Assembly (NCBI RefSeq): GCF_030445035.2
Contig: NC_080694.1
Location: 69,703,147-69,767,146, forward strand
Reading direction: 5' to 3'
DNA from: Dasypus novemcinctus
Lineage: Eukaryota; Chordata; Mammalia; Cingulata; Dasypodidae
DNA: 64,000 nucleotides
The notes beneath the pieces were generated by a model. The model saw nothing but the letters and a program-made list of their open reading frames with translations, did no database searches and was not told the origin of the DNA. Of this stretch, positions 23,393 to 36,299 are shown one piece after another. Position numbers and translations under genes: made by a program. The first letter of the stretch is position 1; each line of letters begins with the position of its first letter.

Positions 23393-24613
23393 ATCTGAGT
23401 GAGTGCACCTTAAGGTCTCTCCTGCAAAGAGGTGCCTGAGTGGAGTTGGAGTCTTGCCAGAATGGGCTGTCTTGGGGGCTTGTAGGGTGGAGGGTGTGTG
23501 GACAACGATTTGGAGAGAAAGTGGCAGAGGTGGTGCTTGCTAAAGGTAGAATTGCAGCTTACAAGTACTGAGGTTGGAAGCTGTGGACTGTCAGGAACCT
23601 TCCCCCTGGGCCTGGCAGCCACGGTGTTTCCTGAGAACTGTCAGTTATGCAGTGGCATTCCTGGGTCCTATGGTCCCTGGATGTATGGTCCCCAGATCAG
23701 TGATCTCTGAGTCCCCATAACCCGTGTTCCACGGACCTGTGTACCCTGGGTCTACAGAGTCCCGGACTTCCCTTTCCCAAGTCCAGCATTCCCAGAGGTA
23801 TGGGATTACCTTAGCCCTCCAGTTTTGGACTGACTCTGTCTGTGGGAGGGATTCAATGGGGGGTGCAGTAGGGAGCTCTGGCTAGCATGGGTTCGATTTT
23901 CTGGTGTTTACCCCCATCTTTTTTCTTTTCATTTTTTCTTTATTTCTTCTTGGAGGAGCATACCAGCAGGCTTGGGGAGAGTCTGGGACGAGAGGAGTGG
24001 CGAATCTGCTGAGAAAGCCCAATTCACCTAAATACCCTGGGATAGGAAACTTGGCCTGGGAGAAGGTGGAGTCAGAAAATTAAATAGCCCTCTCATAGAA
24101 CACCTAAAGGAGAGGGACTATAGGAGGTGCTTTCCAAGCTTCCAATAGCATACTTGGGGCTCCTGGTGAGGTGTGGGTGCTCTCTCTCTGGAAATTAAGA
24201 GTCAATGCTTTCTGTGCAGAGCTGATTCAACAAGGACCCACTTGAATCTCCTATTGGACCTTTCAGGCAGCTTTCCTGCTGCCTGGGAGAGAGGGAAGTG
24301 AGGAAGGGAGAAGAGGAGGAACATCAGATCCCTAAGCATTTTATTTAGCTACAAACAGGATTCCTTGCTTGAAACATTCCCTAGTATTTGGTTAATTTTT
24401 CCTTGTTTTTCCTTCCTCTTTATCCCCCCAAGGCCCTTTTTTTCTTTCTTTCTCTCTCTTTTCCCTGCTTACTTCCCCACTTTCTTTTGTTCTTTTTTTT
24501 CTCTTTCTTTCTCTGTTTTCTTATTCTTCTTATATTAGGTGCTGCAGGGAGTAATTCACATTTGCTGTATATCCTCATCCTCCATTTCCTCTTTTCTGTG
24601 TATATTGATTTTT

Positions 24614-25030
24614 TAAAAGATATTTATTTATTCATTTCTATCCCCTTCCCCCCACCCCCCACTCCAGTTGTCTGTTCTCTGTGTCTTTTCGCTGTGTCTT
24701 CTTCTTTGTCCGCTTCTGTTATTGTCAGTGGCACGGGAATCTGTGTTTCTTTTTGTTGCATCATTTTGTTGTGTCAGCTCTCCATGTGTGCGGTGCCATT
24801 CCTGGGCAGGCTACACTTTCTTTCACACTGGGTGGCTCTCCTTACAGGGCACACTCCTTGTGCGTGGGGCTTCCCTATGCAGGGGACACCCCTGCGTGGC
24901 ATGGCACTCCTTGCACACATCAGCACTGTGCATGGGCCAACTCCACATGGGTCAAGGAGGCTCAGGGTTTGAACTGCGGACCTCACCTGTGGTAGACGGA
25001 TGCGCTAACCACTGGGCCATGTCCGCCACC
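24614..25030 (-). mobile_element. DAS-type tRNA-derived SINE inside L1-D 5'UTR
   Basis: On minus it begins at about 25027 with GGCGGACATGGCCCAGTGG (A-box region TGGCCCAGTGG), has a B-box-like GTTCAAACCC, and ends in an AAATAAATA-type tail at 24614. It is flanked by a 13-bp TSD with one mismatch, TATATTGATTTTT (24601-24613) and TATATTAATTTTT (25031-25043). It therefore post-dates L1-D. It is the cleanest of the three long SINE copies for the tRNA head. Confidence 0.95.
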
Positions 25031-25478
25031 TATATTAATTTTTGACCACCAGCACTATTCCTTTTCCTCTACTTCTTTCTATCCTCTATCATTGATTGTT
25101 TCTCTTACATTACACTTCTCTTTGCCGTCCCTATTTTTCTGACTTTTTACAACTAACACCTTTGTTCTGTTTTCTGCCTTATATTCACTCTTTATATAAT
25201 TCTACATACCTTATATGAGTCTAATATATATTCTTCTATATCTCACATAGTTCCTCTCTTAATATTTACTATCAATACTACTATTATTCATTCTTTTCTT
25301 ACTCCTTTTGCTTCCTCTGGTCCTAATATTTTCCTTCAAGTGAACTTAGCTAATAACAAGGAAATAGAATAAGAAAAAAGTGAAAAAGGGAAGACATCAT
25401 GCATGCAAAAAAACACAACTAATTAAACTCCAATCTAGACAAAGAAGCTAAACAACTGACTAAACCTATCAAGATAAC

Positions 25479-26412
25479 ATGATGACCAGACAGCAGAAAA
25501 AAACTATAAACCAAACCAATAGTCAGGAAAACATGCCCCAATCCGATGAATAAATTAAAAACCAGGAGGAGCAGAACATCAAACAAGTAATTAAAGATCT
25601 CAAAACATATACTACAAACTAATTTCATGAAGTGAAGGAAAAGATTAAGAATATGAAGAAAATAATTGGAGAGAATACAGAAGAAATTGCATATGCAAAA
25701 AATATAACAGATATGATGGTGATGAACAGCACAATTCAAGAAATCAAAAATACATTCTCAGCAAATAACAGCAAACCCAAAGAGGCAGAGGAGAGATTAA
25801 GTGATGTGTAAGACAGTGCATCTGAAATCAAGCACATAGTAGAACTGGTCGATAAAAAGATAGAAAAAAATCAAGCCAGGACTTAGGGACATGAATGACA
25901 ATGCAAAATATGCAAACATATGTATTATAGGCATCCCAGAAGGAGAAGAGAAGGGAAAGGGGATAGACGTGGTGTTGGAGGAAATAATGGCAGAAAACTA
26001 CCCAAATCTACTGAGGGAGATGGGTGTACATGTTCAGGAAACACAACACACACCAAACAGCATAAATCCCAAAAGGCCTAACCCAAGACATATACTTTTC
26101 AAGTTACCCAACACTCAAGACAAAGAGAAAATACTAAAAGCAGCAAAAGAAAAGAAAACCATTACATACAAAGGGGGCTCCATAAGATTAAGGGCTGATT
26201 TCTCATCTGAAACCATGGAAGCAAGAAGGCAGTGGTATGATATAGTCAAGGTACTAAAAGAAAAAATATCCAAACAAGAAAACCATATCCAGCAAAGTTA
26301 GCATTCAGAAATGATGGAGAGTTAAAAATATTCGCAGATAAACAGAAACTAAGAGAGTATGCCAACAAGAATCCTGCCCTTCAAGAAATACTAAAGAGAG
26401 TTCTGCAGTAAG
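25479..26412 (+). pseudogene. L1-D ORF1, broken
   Basis: The ATG at 25479 reads MMTRQQ as in L1-B, but the frame is lost within the first 30 codons (stop after QSDE) and slips again in the coiled-coil. The C-terminal half is open at 25891-26301: ICIIGIPEGEEKGKGI, then EEIMAENYPNLLREMGVHVQ and RPNPRHILFKLPNTQDKEKI (RRM region), then YKGGSIRLRADFSSETMEAR (start of the C-terminal domain). These two domains together normally bind RNA. The copy is not functional. Confidence 0.87.
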
Positions 26413-26524
26413 AAAGCAATAAACAACAGAGACAAAGTTGGAGGAGAGTATAAAAGCAACTAAAAAGACAAAAACAGAAAAAGAAAATCAAATAGAATAT
26501 GACAAACACAAATCCAAAGAAAAT

Positions 26525-29500
26525 ATGGCTAATATAAATAATTTCTTGAAAGTAATAACACCTGTCAAGAGACTCAGATGGGAAGATTGGAAAAGGAAAT
26601 ATCCATCTATATGCTGTCTGAAAGACACTTGGAAAACTAAGTGAAGGAATAAGTGCCTCAACATTTATAGTGGGGGAATTTAATACACTGCGATCAACTT
26701 GGACAGAACATCTCAAAAGAGATTCAGTAAAGAAACAAAGACTTTGAACACTATATTAAAGGAGTTGGACCTAATAGACATATACAGAACATTACACCCA
26801 AATACAGCAGAGTATACATTCTTCTCAAGTACACATGGATCATTCTCCAAGATAGACCACGTACTAGGTAACAGAAAAAGTCTCAAGGATTCAGAAAGAT
26901 AGAAATCATACAAAATTATTTATTTGACCACAGTGGAATGAAGCTGGAAATCTGCAAGGGCCACAGACCCAGATTTGGCACCAAAATTCGGAAGTTAAAC
27001 AACACTCTCTTAGAAAAAAAGTGGGTAAAGGAGGAAATCTCAAAAGAAATTAATAACTACTTTGAAACTAATGAAAATGATAACACAACATATCCAAACT
27101 TATGGATGCATCAAAAGCAGTAATGAGAGGGAAATTTATAGACATAAATTCATACATCAAAAAAGAAGAAAGAGCTAAAGTTGAATAACTAAATGCACAC
27201 TTGGAGGAATTAGTTAAAAAACAACAAGCTAACCCCAGAAAGAAGAAAGAAAGAAATAACAAAGATCAGAGCAGAACTAAATAAAACAGAAAATAAGAAA
27301 GCACTTGAAAAAATGAACAAAACCAAGAGCTGATTCTTTGAGAAAATAAATAAAATTGACAAACCCATAACCATATTAACAATGAAAAAAAGAGAGAAGA
27401 TGCAAATACACAAAATAAGAAACAGGAAAGGAGATATCATCGCTGACCCTACAGAAATAAAGAATATTATAAAAGGATACTTTGAAAAACTATATTCCAA
27501 CAAAAATGACAATTTAAAGGAAATGGACAAATTCCTAGAAACACAAAAGCAGCCTACATTGACAAAATAAGAAGTTGACAATCTCAACATACCAACCACA
27601 AGCAAAGAGATAGAATCACTCATTAAATACCTCCCAGCTAAAAAGAGCCTTGGGCCAGAGGGCTTCATAGGTGAATTCTACAAAACATTCTGGAAAGAAA
27701 TCATACCAATCTTGCTCAAGTCTTCCAAAAATTTGAAACAGAAGGAACATTGCCTAACTCATTCTATGATGCCAACATTACTCTAGTACCAAAGTCAAAC
27801 AAAGACACCACAAGAAAGGAAAACTACAGGCCATTTTCTCAAATGAAACTTAATGTGAAAATCCTCAACAAAATACTGGCTAATTGTATTCAACAACACA
27901 TTAAACAAATTATACACCATGACCAAGTGGGGTTCATTCCTGGTATGCAAGGATGGTTCAAAAAAAGAAAATCAATTAATGTAATACAACACATAAACAG
28001 GTTGAAGGAAAAAATCACATGATCATATCTATAGATGCAGAAAAAGCATTTGACAAAATACAGCACACTTTCATGATAAAAAACTGCAAAAGATCAGAAT
28101 AGAAGGACACTTTCTGAACATGATAAAGAGTATATATGAAATACCCACAGCTAACATAATTTACAATGGTGAAATCCTAAAATCTTTCCCTCTAAGATCA
28201 GGAACAAGACAAGGATGCTCACTATCACCCCTTCTATTTAACATAGACTTAGAAGTATTTGCCCAAGCACTGAGGCAAGAAACAGACATAAAAGGCATCC
28301 AAATTGGAAAGGAAGAAGACAAAATTTCACTATTTGCAGATGATATGATCCTATACATAGAAAACCCTGAGAAGTCTACAATGAAGCTTCTAGAACTCAT
28401 AAATGAGTTCAGTAAAGTTGCAGGTTACAAGATAAATGCATAAAAATCGGTAGCATTATTGTACACCATTAATGAGGAATCTGAGGAGGAAATGAAGAAT
28501 CAAATACCATTCAAAATAGTAAATAAAAAATCAAATATTTAGGAATAAATTTAACTAAAGAGGTAGAAGACTTATACACAGAAAACTACACAACATTGTT
28601 CAAGGAAATCAAAGAAGACCTCAATAAATGGAAGAATATTCCCTGTTCATTGGATAGGAAGATTAAATATTATTAAGATGTCTATTGTACCAAAATTAGT
28701 CTACAGATTCAATGCAATCCCAATAAAAATCAACACATAATTCTTTAATGAAGTAGAGAAAGTAACTATGAAATTTATTTGGAAAGGAAAGAGGGCCTGA
28801 ATAGCCAAAGACATATTGAAAAAGAAAAATGAAATTAGAGGAAAAATACTAACTGACTTCAAAACATACTACAAAACTACAGTAGTGAAAACAGCATGGT
28901 ATTGGCACAAGGAGAGACACACAGACCAATGGAAACGAATTGAGAGGTCTGCTATAGATCCTCATATATACAGTCATCCTATATTCTACAAGGCCACCAA
29001 ACCCTCTCAACTGGGAGAGAATGGCCTCTTCAACAAATGGTGTCTGGAGAACTGGATATCCATATGTAGAAGAATGAAAGAGGACTACCAACTTATACCT
29101 TATAAAAAGATCAACTCAAGATGGATCAAAGACCTAAGTATAAGACCCAAGACTATAAAGACCTTGGAAAGCAATGTAGGGAAGCATCTATAGGTCTATG
29201 TAATAGGAAATGGCTTCATGAACTTCACACCAAAAGCACAAGCAGCAAAAGAACAATTAGATAAATTGGACTTCCTCAAAATTAAAGCCTTCTGCATCTC
29301 AAAGGAGTTTATCAGGAAAGTAAAAAGAGAGCCTGCACAATGGAAGAAAATATTTGGTAACCATATATCTGATAGGATTATATCTTGCATATATAAAGAA
29401 CTCCTATATCTTGAAAATAAAAGGACAAACAGCCCATTTAAAAAATGAGGAAAAGATTTAAACAAACACTTCTCCAAAAATGATATACAAATGGCTAAAA

Positions 29501-30054
29501 AAAAACACATGAAAAAATATTCAAATTCCCTAGCTATAAGGGAAATGCAAATCAAAACAACAATGAGATACCATCTTATTCTCATAAGACTGGCAGCTAT
29601 CAAAAAATCAGAAGACTACAAATGTTAGAAAGGATATGGAGGAATGGGAACACTCATCCACTGTTGGTGGGAATGCAGATGGATCCAGCCATTCTGGAGG
29701 ACAGTTTGGCAGTTTCTCAAAAAACTAGCTACAGATTTGCCATATGACCCAGCAATTCCACTGCTGGGTATATACCCTGAAGGTCTGAAAACAAGTACAC
29801 AAACTGATGTATGCACACTAATGTTCATAGCACCACTATTCACTATTGCTAAAAGATGGAATCAACCCAAATGCTCATCAACAGATGAATGGATAAATAA
29901 AATGTGGTATATACATACAATGGAATACTACTCAGCTTTAAGAACGAATACACTACAAACACATGTGATAACATGGATGACTCTTGAGAACCTTATGTTG
30001 AGTGAAGCAACCCATGTATTGAAGGACAAATACTATATGACCTCAATGATATGA
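26525..30054 (+). pseudogene. L1-D ORF2 (EN/RT), defective
   Basis: The start MANIN at 26525 leads into the endonuclease N-terminus (DWKRKYPSICCLKD). About 0.3 kb, including catalytic residues, is then missing at about 26625, and later endonuclease pieces follow ([28 protein letters not shown]). Reverse transcriptase is the best part: 28120-28443 is open with [20 protein letters not shown] and the catalytic LFADDMILY. The C-terminal region is open at 28816-29193 and 29644-30054 (MGTLIHCWWECRWIQPFW), matching L1-B. Many stops and frameshifts in between rule out function. Confidence 0.9.
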
Positions 30055-32933
30055 AATAAATAAACCAAGCTTTCTCAGAGAGCTTGAGACTGTATGATAA
30101 ACTTTAAGGTAGTTTGGGGGTAGAGGAAGGTTGTGAGCTGACAGCGACTTGTTTGAAATCTATGATAAGCTGGAGGTAAGTATTTGTACAGGAAAGGGAT
30201 AAAATGGGGACATAGGGGTAACTTTGGGTTGGGCTGCATGGGCTTTAGGGGCACTAGTGATGGGAGGATGGGTCAGATTGCCCAAGAAATTGGGGAGAGG
30301 GTGGGGGGAATATTTGATCATGGGAGATTGTCAGGTATGTGGTTGAAATTGTGGTGCAGAGAAAACACTTTAGAGAATATAATATGGAAGGTTGCCTTTT
30401 TGGGATGCTTAAGGGGGGGCATCTGACACAGGGCAAACTTCTGGGGATGTGTGAGTGCTCATTTTGTCATAGTGGATTATACGATTGTATTGGTACCCAT
30501 ACAATGAGAGTGAAGGGATACTCATATCCTGGTGAGGACTGATGTTCTCAAACAGAGGGAATTGTATCTCCTGATGGGTTAGGGCAGTCAAGTATGTCAA
30601 GCCCCCAACATTTTTGCAAGTATCCCTGAATATGGTCCCTCAAATAATGAAGATTGATTGTCATGGTGGGCCCTGAAGGGAGGGGAAAAGAGGTGTTGAA
30701 TACATGGAATCAGGGTAAATGTAGGGCGGTTGAAGTGTTCCACAAGATCATGCCATGATGGATATAGATCATGTTAAATTACACCAAAAGTGTATAAAAG
30801 TCTATAGGCTAAAATGTAAACCATGATGTATAAAATAAGAGAAATAAAAATTTAGAAAATTGTATAGTCTTAAATATAAACCATAAAATAAACCCAAAGG
30901 GAATCGTATGTGAAAGCTATCATTTCAACATCTGTATATTAGCTACAGCAAATATATTATGAACATGTAAAATGATCACTGTTGGGGAATGGACAAAGGG
31001 TTTGATGTTGGATACGTGTGAGTTCCATATATTGCATATGTGAATTACTGTGACATAAAACTTATGTCAAGAGAAATTTAATAATCAGGAAAAAGAAAGA
31101 AAGGAGGTATACATGGAGGAAGAAATGGAAGAAATTGCCTTGCCATTGTACATACAGGGCAACACCTGTAGCAGTGATGAAAGGCAAAGTGTCAAAAACA
31201 AAGGTTTTCATTTTTTCATTTCTTTGATACCCCAATTTATTTTTCCCTTATTTAATTTTTCTAAATTTCTATGTATTCTGTATCTAACCACTAAGCCAAT
31301 CACTATGTTCCATTTTTCTATTAATGGAACCTGGCAATATATTGGGCCTCCTTTTTGGAGAAGTTTTGAACTACAGAGAAGTTCAACTATGGTGGGGGAG
31401 GAGCACTTGTGTGGTGTGTCATTCATGGGGGGGGCACACAGTTGGGAGGGAGTTCTCCAGGGCATGTATACAGGAACAACAACAATAACAATCCCCCAAG
31501 TGCAATGGTAAAGACCAATAAAGATGGGTGGTCCAATGATGAGCCTTTGATACTGATGGCTCTGATTATGAGCTTGTGTGCCTGAAATATGAACTTGGCC
31601 TATAGCTGTGGGGTGCCTAAGAGTTACCTCCTGAGAGCCTCCATGTTGTTCAAATATTGTCACTCTCTAAGCCAAAGTCAGCATGTAGATGCATTGCCTT
31701 CCCTCCAGCTTGGGACATGACCCCCAGGGATGAATCTCCCTGGCACTGAGGGATTACTACCAAGCACCAGCTGATGATGTAACCATAAAAAGACCATGAA
31801 CAAAGAGGTCAACTCAGACCAGCAGAATATCTCAGTCTACATGTAATATCAGGTGTTAAAAACAGCTTTTTGACTTTGGATAAAAAGTGGGAAATGGAAA
31901 GGACAAGTGAGTTTATATGGCTAAGAGACTCCAAAAAATAATTGGGAGGTCATCAGAGGATGATGCTTATGCACACCTCTGCAGGGTACCAGAGACAGCC
32001 AAGGTAAATGAAAACCCAGGTGCTGGTTCTCCTGAGGGCTGCAGCGACCCACAGGTTCTATGGTCAATGCAGATAGCTCTGGAGTTCAGTGCCATGTCAG
32101 TTGGCCCTACTTTGGAATTTGTGTTCCTGAGTGTGATGGAGTTGGCCTCAGATATAACCTTTCTACACATGCCTCTTTTGTTACTTTTACCAGACCTGTG
32201 GTTGGTGTTTGGGTTGGTGTATACTCAGGAGACCTGAATCTCTGAACTGTCCATGTGACAGTCAGTCCCTGGGCCTCAGCAGACTTGTGGCTCCTACCCT
32301 CCGGTTTATTGGAATTACCCTGGCCAGCTGACAAGGAGGTGAAGAGGGTCAACCACCACACCCGGGAGCCAAGAGTGCCTACAGCTACAAGCAGGAGAAT
32401 TGCATCCATTATCTATGTGGAATCTAAGTCTCCTCTTGATGTAGAGGGGAACTGGACATAGCCACCCCAGGTCCACAAGATGGAGGAATAGAGTATGGGT
32501 TAGAGTGGAGTTATTGGTGTCTTGCTGGGGAACTATTGTGATTAGTAAGGGAAGAAATTGTAGTAGTGATGTGGAGAGGGTAGCAAGGGTGGCTGATGGT
32601 GGGGAGAGGGAAGAAGAGATACGGTGTTGAGGCATTTTCAGAATTTGGAGTTGTCCTGGGTGGTGCTGCAGGGATGGATGCTGGATGTTGTGTGTCCTGT
32701 CATGGCCCACTGGGTGGACTGGGGGACAGTGTGGACTACAATGTGGACCACTGTCCATGTGCTGCCATGGTTCTCCAGAAAGTATTCACTGGGTGCAATG
32801 GATGTGCCACAATGATGGAAGATGGGAGGGGTGGCGTGGGTGGGGTAGGGAGTATATAGGGACCTCATATTTTTTTTAATGTAACATTTAAAAGAAAAAA
32901 TTAATTAATTAATTAAAAAATAAAAATATAAAA
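30055..32933 (+). other. L1-D 3'UTR, about 2.9 kb
   Basis: Everything between the ORF2 end and the A-rich tail, inside the TSDs, so this length belongs to the L1 transcript. It is the reference for the many 3'UTR-only fragments in this window (7584, 11281, 35640, 36300, 57803, 59750, 63535). It contains G-rich stretches (around 31380-31450 and 32560-32870). Open frames of 100-150 aa occur on both strands but are not conserved between copies. Confidence 0.85.
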
Positions 32934-33063
32934 ACAAACAAGTACAGTCTTGGTGTAAATGCTTCCATAATGGAAACACATTTAAAATTCCAGGCTGTGA
33001 GAATGTTGTTCTGTTCTACTCATTGAAATTTGCAAAACCTAATTTGATCCCATATGCTATTAA

Positions 33064-33620
33064 AACTGTGAATACTGTCTTGACAGCGTCTTAAAAATTT
33101 TCTTTCAAAAATATAAATTGCAAATTTTTGGTTAGTTGAATTCTGTATGCCTACATATGTGTAGACCTGCACATATACATGTACACATGCATGGAGTTAT
33201 TCACAATTGCTGAGGACCTAGCAACTGAACTATAGACAGCTGAGAAAGAAAAAATGAAAAGAAGGAAGTAAACTGTGATATCAAATGTAAAAGAAGAGAC
33301 AGGATCTCAAATTTATTAACTTTTGAGAAATCCTTAAAGGTAAATATTCATACCAATTAGGAAGTAGGCAACATTGATATCACATTCATTTTTGAGCTTC
33401 ATTTCCCTTTAAGTTTGTATTTCATAAAGGAGATGAACATATTATAGAGTTTCATGCATCTTATTTGGGTATGAAGATGTTCACATAATGGGATTGTGTG
33501 TCCAAAAACATTTTCTGTTGATGTGCTTGACTGCACACAATTAGAAAAACACAGGAACATAGATTCCATCAGATGCCTCCTTCCTAAAGAAGCTCTTTCA
33601 ACTCTAGTGCCAACAGTAGA
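33064..33620. repeat. Duplicated block, copy B (X + Y parts)
   Basis: 33066-33290 matches 1940-2150 ('aatactgtcttgacagcgtc', 'ctgaggacctagcaactga', 'tagacagctgagaaag'). 33290-33620 matches 62400-62770, not copy A, through words such as 'tttgag...ccttaaaggtaa' and 'gatatcacattc'. Same orientation throughout. Confidence 0.65.
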
Positions 33621-35639
33621 TAAAATTATTTGCCAGGTATTCTGGTCCTGGGTTTGTTTGTCAACAGAATATTAAACCGGTTTAAATTGTTGAATGTGTG
33701 GCTTTGTTTAAAGTGGGTAGATTGAATTTAAATTTCCTGGAACAATTCTTATTTCTGGGCCTAGGGCAAATAAAATAATAATCCATATAATAAAAATCCT
33801 CACATGTAAATTAGTGATACTAATACAACTTGAAATGTTTCCTAAGATTGATCAAAGACAAACACAAATTTAAAAGTGTAGAATATTTGAGCTGGAGGTA
33901 GAAGGCCTAAAATAAAGACATCAGTAAACCCCATCTCAGACTGGTCTTCTGGAAACAGAGCCAGAACCAGGAATTTAAGCTTGGAGTCTATTTGGGAGGT
34001 GTGAAACCAGGTGCTGAGAGTGCAGTATAAATGTGAGAGGAGATCAATACAAACTATCTTCCTGATGACTTAAGTATGCAGGTATGTAAACTACACAAAC
34101 TACACTTTGAAAAGAAATATAGCTTTGTCCTAAAGTAAAATGATTAGTTTTCCCAAATGAGAAGCAGGAATATATAGGACAACAATAGATACAGAAAATT
34201 GTGGAAGGTTTATGGAAATGAATTCTATTTATTATGGTCAATGCTGACTAAAATTTAATGAGCTTATTTATAATATTTTAAGAGACTTCATGCCAAACAA
34301 TATATTCATGCAAAATTAGAATTTCATTCTCTCTGTTTTAAAACATTAAAGTTTTTGGTTTGTTTTCAGTGAGATTTTATAAAAAGTTTTCCTACCATCT
34401 GAAAGTTTTCTTGTTATTTGCCTAAATGACAAAGACCCTATGTCCTATGAGAATAATATCCTCCTTCTTGTTTATATTAATCTTATTCTTTATATTTCAA
34501 GAGAAAATTTTTCTCACTTAAAGAACTATTTTCTCACAAACATTTTAAGTCTTATTTATTCTATTTATTCTTTTATTATCACTTTGGTTAAATATGGAAC
34601 GAACTATTGCTTCACACTTCCTAGTTTCACATAATGTTCAAACCTGGCAACTTTTGGCATTTTGTCTTTGCAGAAGCAAACCAAAAGCTATTTTTTGAAT
34701 TTCAATCTGTTGCAAAGGATTTGTTCTTTCACATTGTAAAAAGAAAATACCAGAAATAGTTAAACTAATTTGATATTCTATGAGTTACATGGGAAGTATT
34801 ATAAAAATTAAAAGGGATTTTCTAACTCTCTGTTAGTTGAATTTGTACAGGTGAAAATTTATTCATATAAACATTTGAGATTGTATAAAATTCCCAAAAG
34901 ATTTAAAAATATTCTCATTGTCCATATAATATCCTGATACTTATCTGCATAATATTAGACAATAATATAATGGTACCATTCATAATTTCAGTTATTCTTT
35001 AAAAATATGTTATGTCACAGAAACAACCAAATTTCTTGTCAGCTACATTGTTTTACTCTGCTGCTTCCCTGAAAGTGTATGCAGTCACCTATAGTTCAGT
35101 GTATCATTTTCAGCAAAAAGGAACTTTAAACAAGAAGCAAGACAATTATATAAATCATGATCTACCTGTCATTTAACATAACCCTGGTAAGAGTGTAAAG
35201 GTAGGACAGGGTCAGTTGCCTCCACTAACAGGGTCCATTTAAACATCTTCTATAGACTTTATACAGCTATGTGTTTTAATGAAATGTAAATTTGTCCTTG
35301 TTATTGTATGTCTGTTCCCTGGATGGATAGATGCTTTTCTTTCCCATATGACTGCTGCGCTCACAGTAGCTAAGAATTATTAGACTTCCCCACCTGAGGA
35401 ATTCATGCTAATCACTCAAGAAATAGGAACTCCCAATTTACAGAAACTGTAATCAAGGAACTTTGCATGTCTAAACCTAAGGTCCATTCTTTTGAATAAA
35501 ATAAATTATCCCCTGTGAACTTACAAAGAGGGAGTCTTAGTAAAATAAACTGTGGGATATATAAGCCTTGCCTCACAAAAGGAAATGAGGCAATTAGTTC
35601 ATAAAAAATAATGAGCCAAGTGTTCGATCTTAAGTCTTG
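33621..35639. other. Unassigned AT-rich DNA
   Basis: No gene or repeat family recognised. The longest open frames are under 80 aa and look random. Confidence 0.4.
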
Positions 35640-36130
35640 CACTTATAAAATTCATTTGTATAATGATGAAATTAAGTCTAATTTTAGTGAATATTATATA
35701 TTAATTATAATGATAATAATTAATGCTTAAAAGTCACCTTCTGAAAACTTCCTTGTTGTTCAAATGTGGTCTCTCTCTCTAAGCCAAACTTTTCAAATAC
35801 CTCAATACCTTTCCTTCTAAAACATGGGACATAAGTCCTAGGGATCAGCCTCCCTGGTGTTGAGGGATTAATACCAAATGCTGATCTGCAATGCTTTTGG
35901 AGAAGAACTTCAGTCAAAAGGGAGAAATAGTAAATAAAATGAAACAAAATAAAGATTCTAAGGATAAGACATTTGAAATAAGTTGGGAATTCATTCTAGA
36001 AGTTACTCTTATGCAGGTCTCACAAACTGCTACAATGTACAAAGTCTTAAGAAAATTTTTCCTAAAATTTCTTAGAACATCGAGACATCATAAATAAGCC
36101 ACATGGCTACATAGAATGAGCACCCCTTTC
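35640..36130 (+). mobile_element. Old L1 3'UTR relic
   Basis: Diverged match to L1-D 3'UTR around 31580-31990: 'gtcaccttctgaaaacttcc', 'gggacataagtcctagggat', 'agcctccctgg', 'gttgagggattaatacc'. Plus orientation. Confidence 0.65.
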
Positions 36131-36299
36131 ATGGGTTCTATCTAGGATTTTCACAAAAGGCCATTTTTCCAATTTGAAGTGATTATATTATATTCACTTA
36201 CCAATCCCTTAATCATGACGCTTCTACTTATTTTTATATTAATTAATATAAAAATATAATTTTCAATTTACTTGTTAAATTTATTCCTCAGAAACTTAA

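Larger units (their letters stand above)
23375..25478 (+). other. L1-D 5'UTR / internal promoter region
   Basis: Starts 'gagatggggcaagatggc'. The first ~1 kb is moderately GC-rich and matches L1-E (46342 on). From about 24390 it becomes a C/T tract broken by the SINE at 24614 and resuming at about 25044. The 194-aa frame at 24388-24972 is a chimera of tract and SINE, not a protein. Confidence 0.8.
23361..32947 (+). mobile_element. LINE-1 copy L1-D, full-length, with TSDs
   Basis: Flanked by the 14-bp TSD ACAAACAAGTACAG at 23361-23374 and 32934-32947. The element itself is 23375-32933. Order: 5'UTR (23375-25478, interrupted by a SINE at 24614-25030), ORF1 (25479 to about 26412), ORF2 (26525-30054), 3'UTR (30055-32933) ending 'cctcatattttttttaatg' plus an A-rich tail. 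Without the SINE and one TSD copy the element is about 9.1 kb. Both ORFs are broken and the endonuclease has a deletion, so it is immobile. Confidence 0.95.

Noticed and set aside
24388-24972. 194-aa plus-strand open frame
   Set aside because: Spans the L1-D C/T tract and a reversed SINE; the hydrophobic composition is an artefact.
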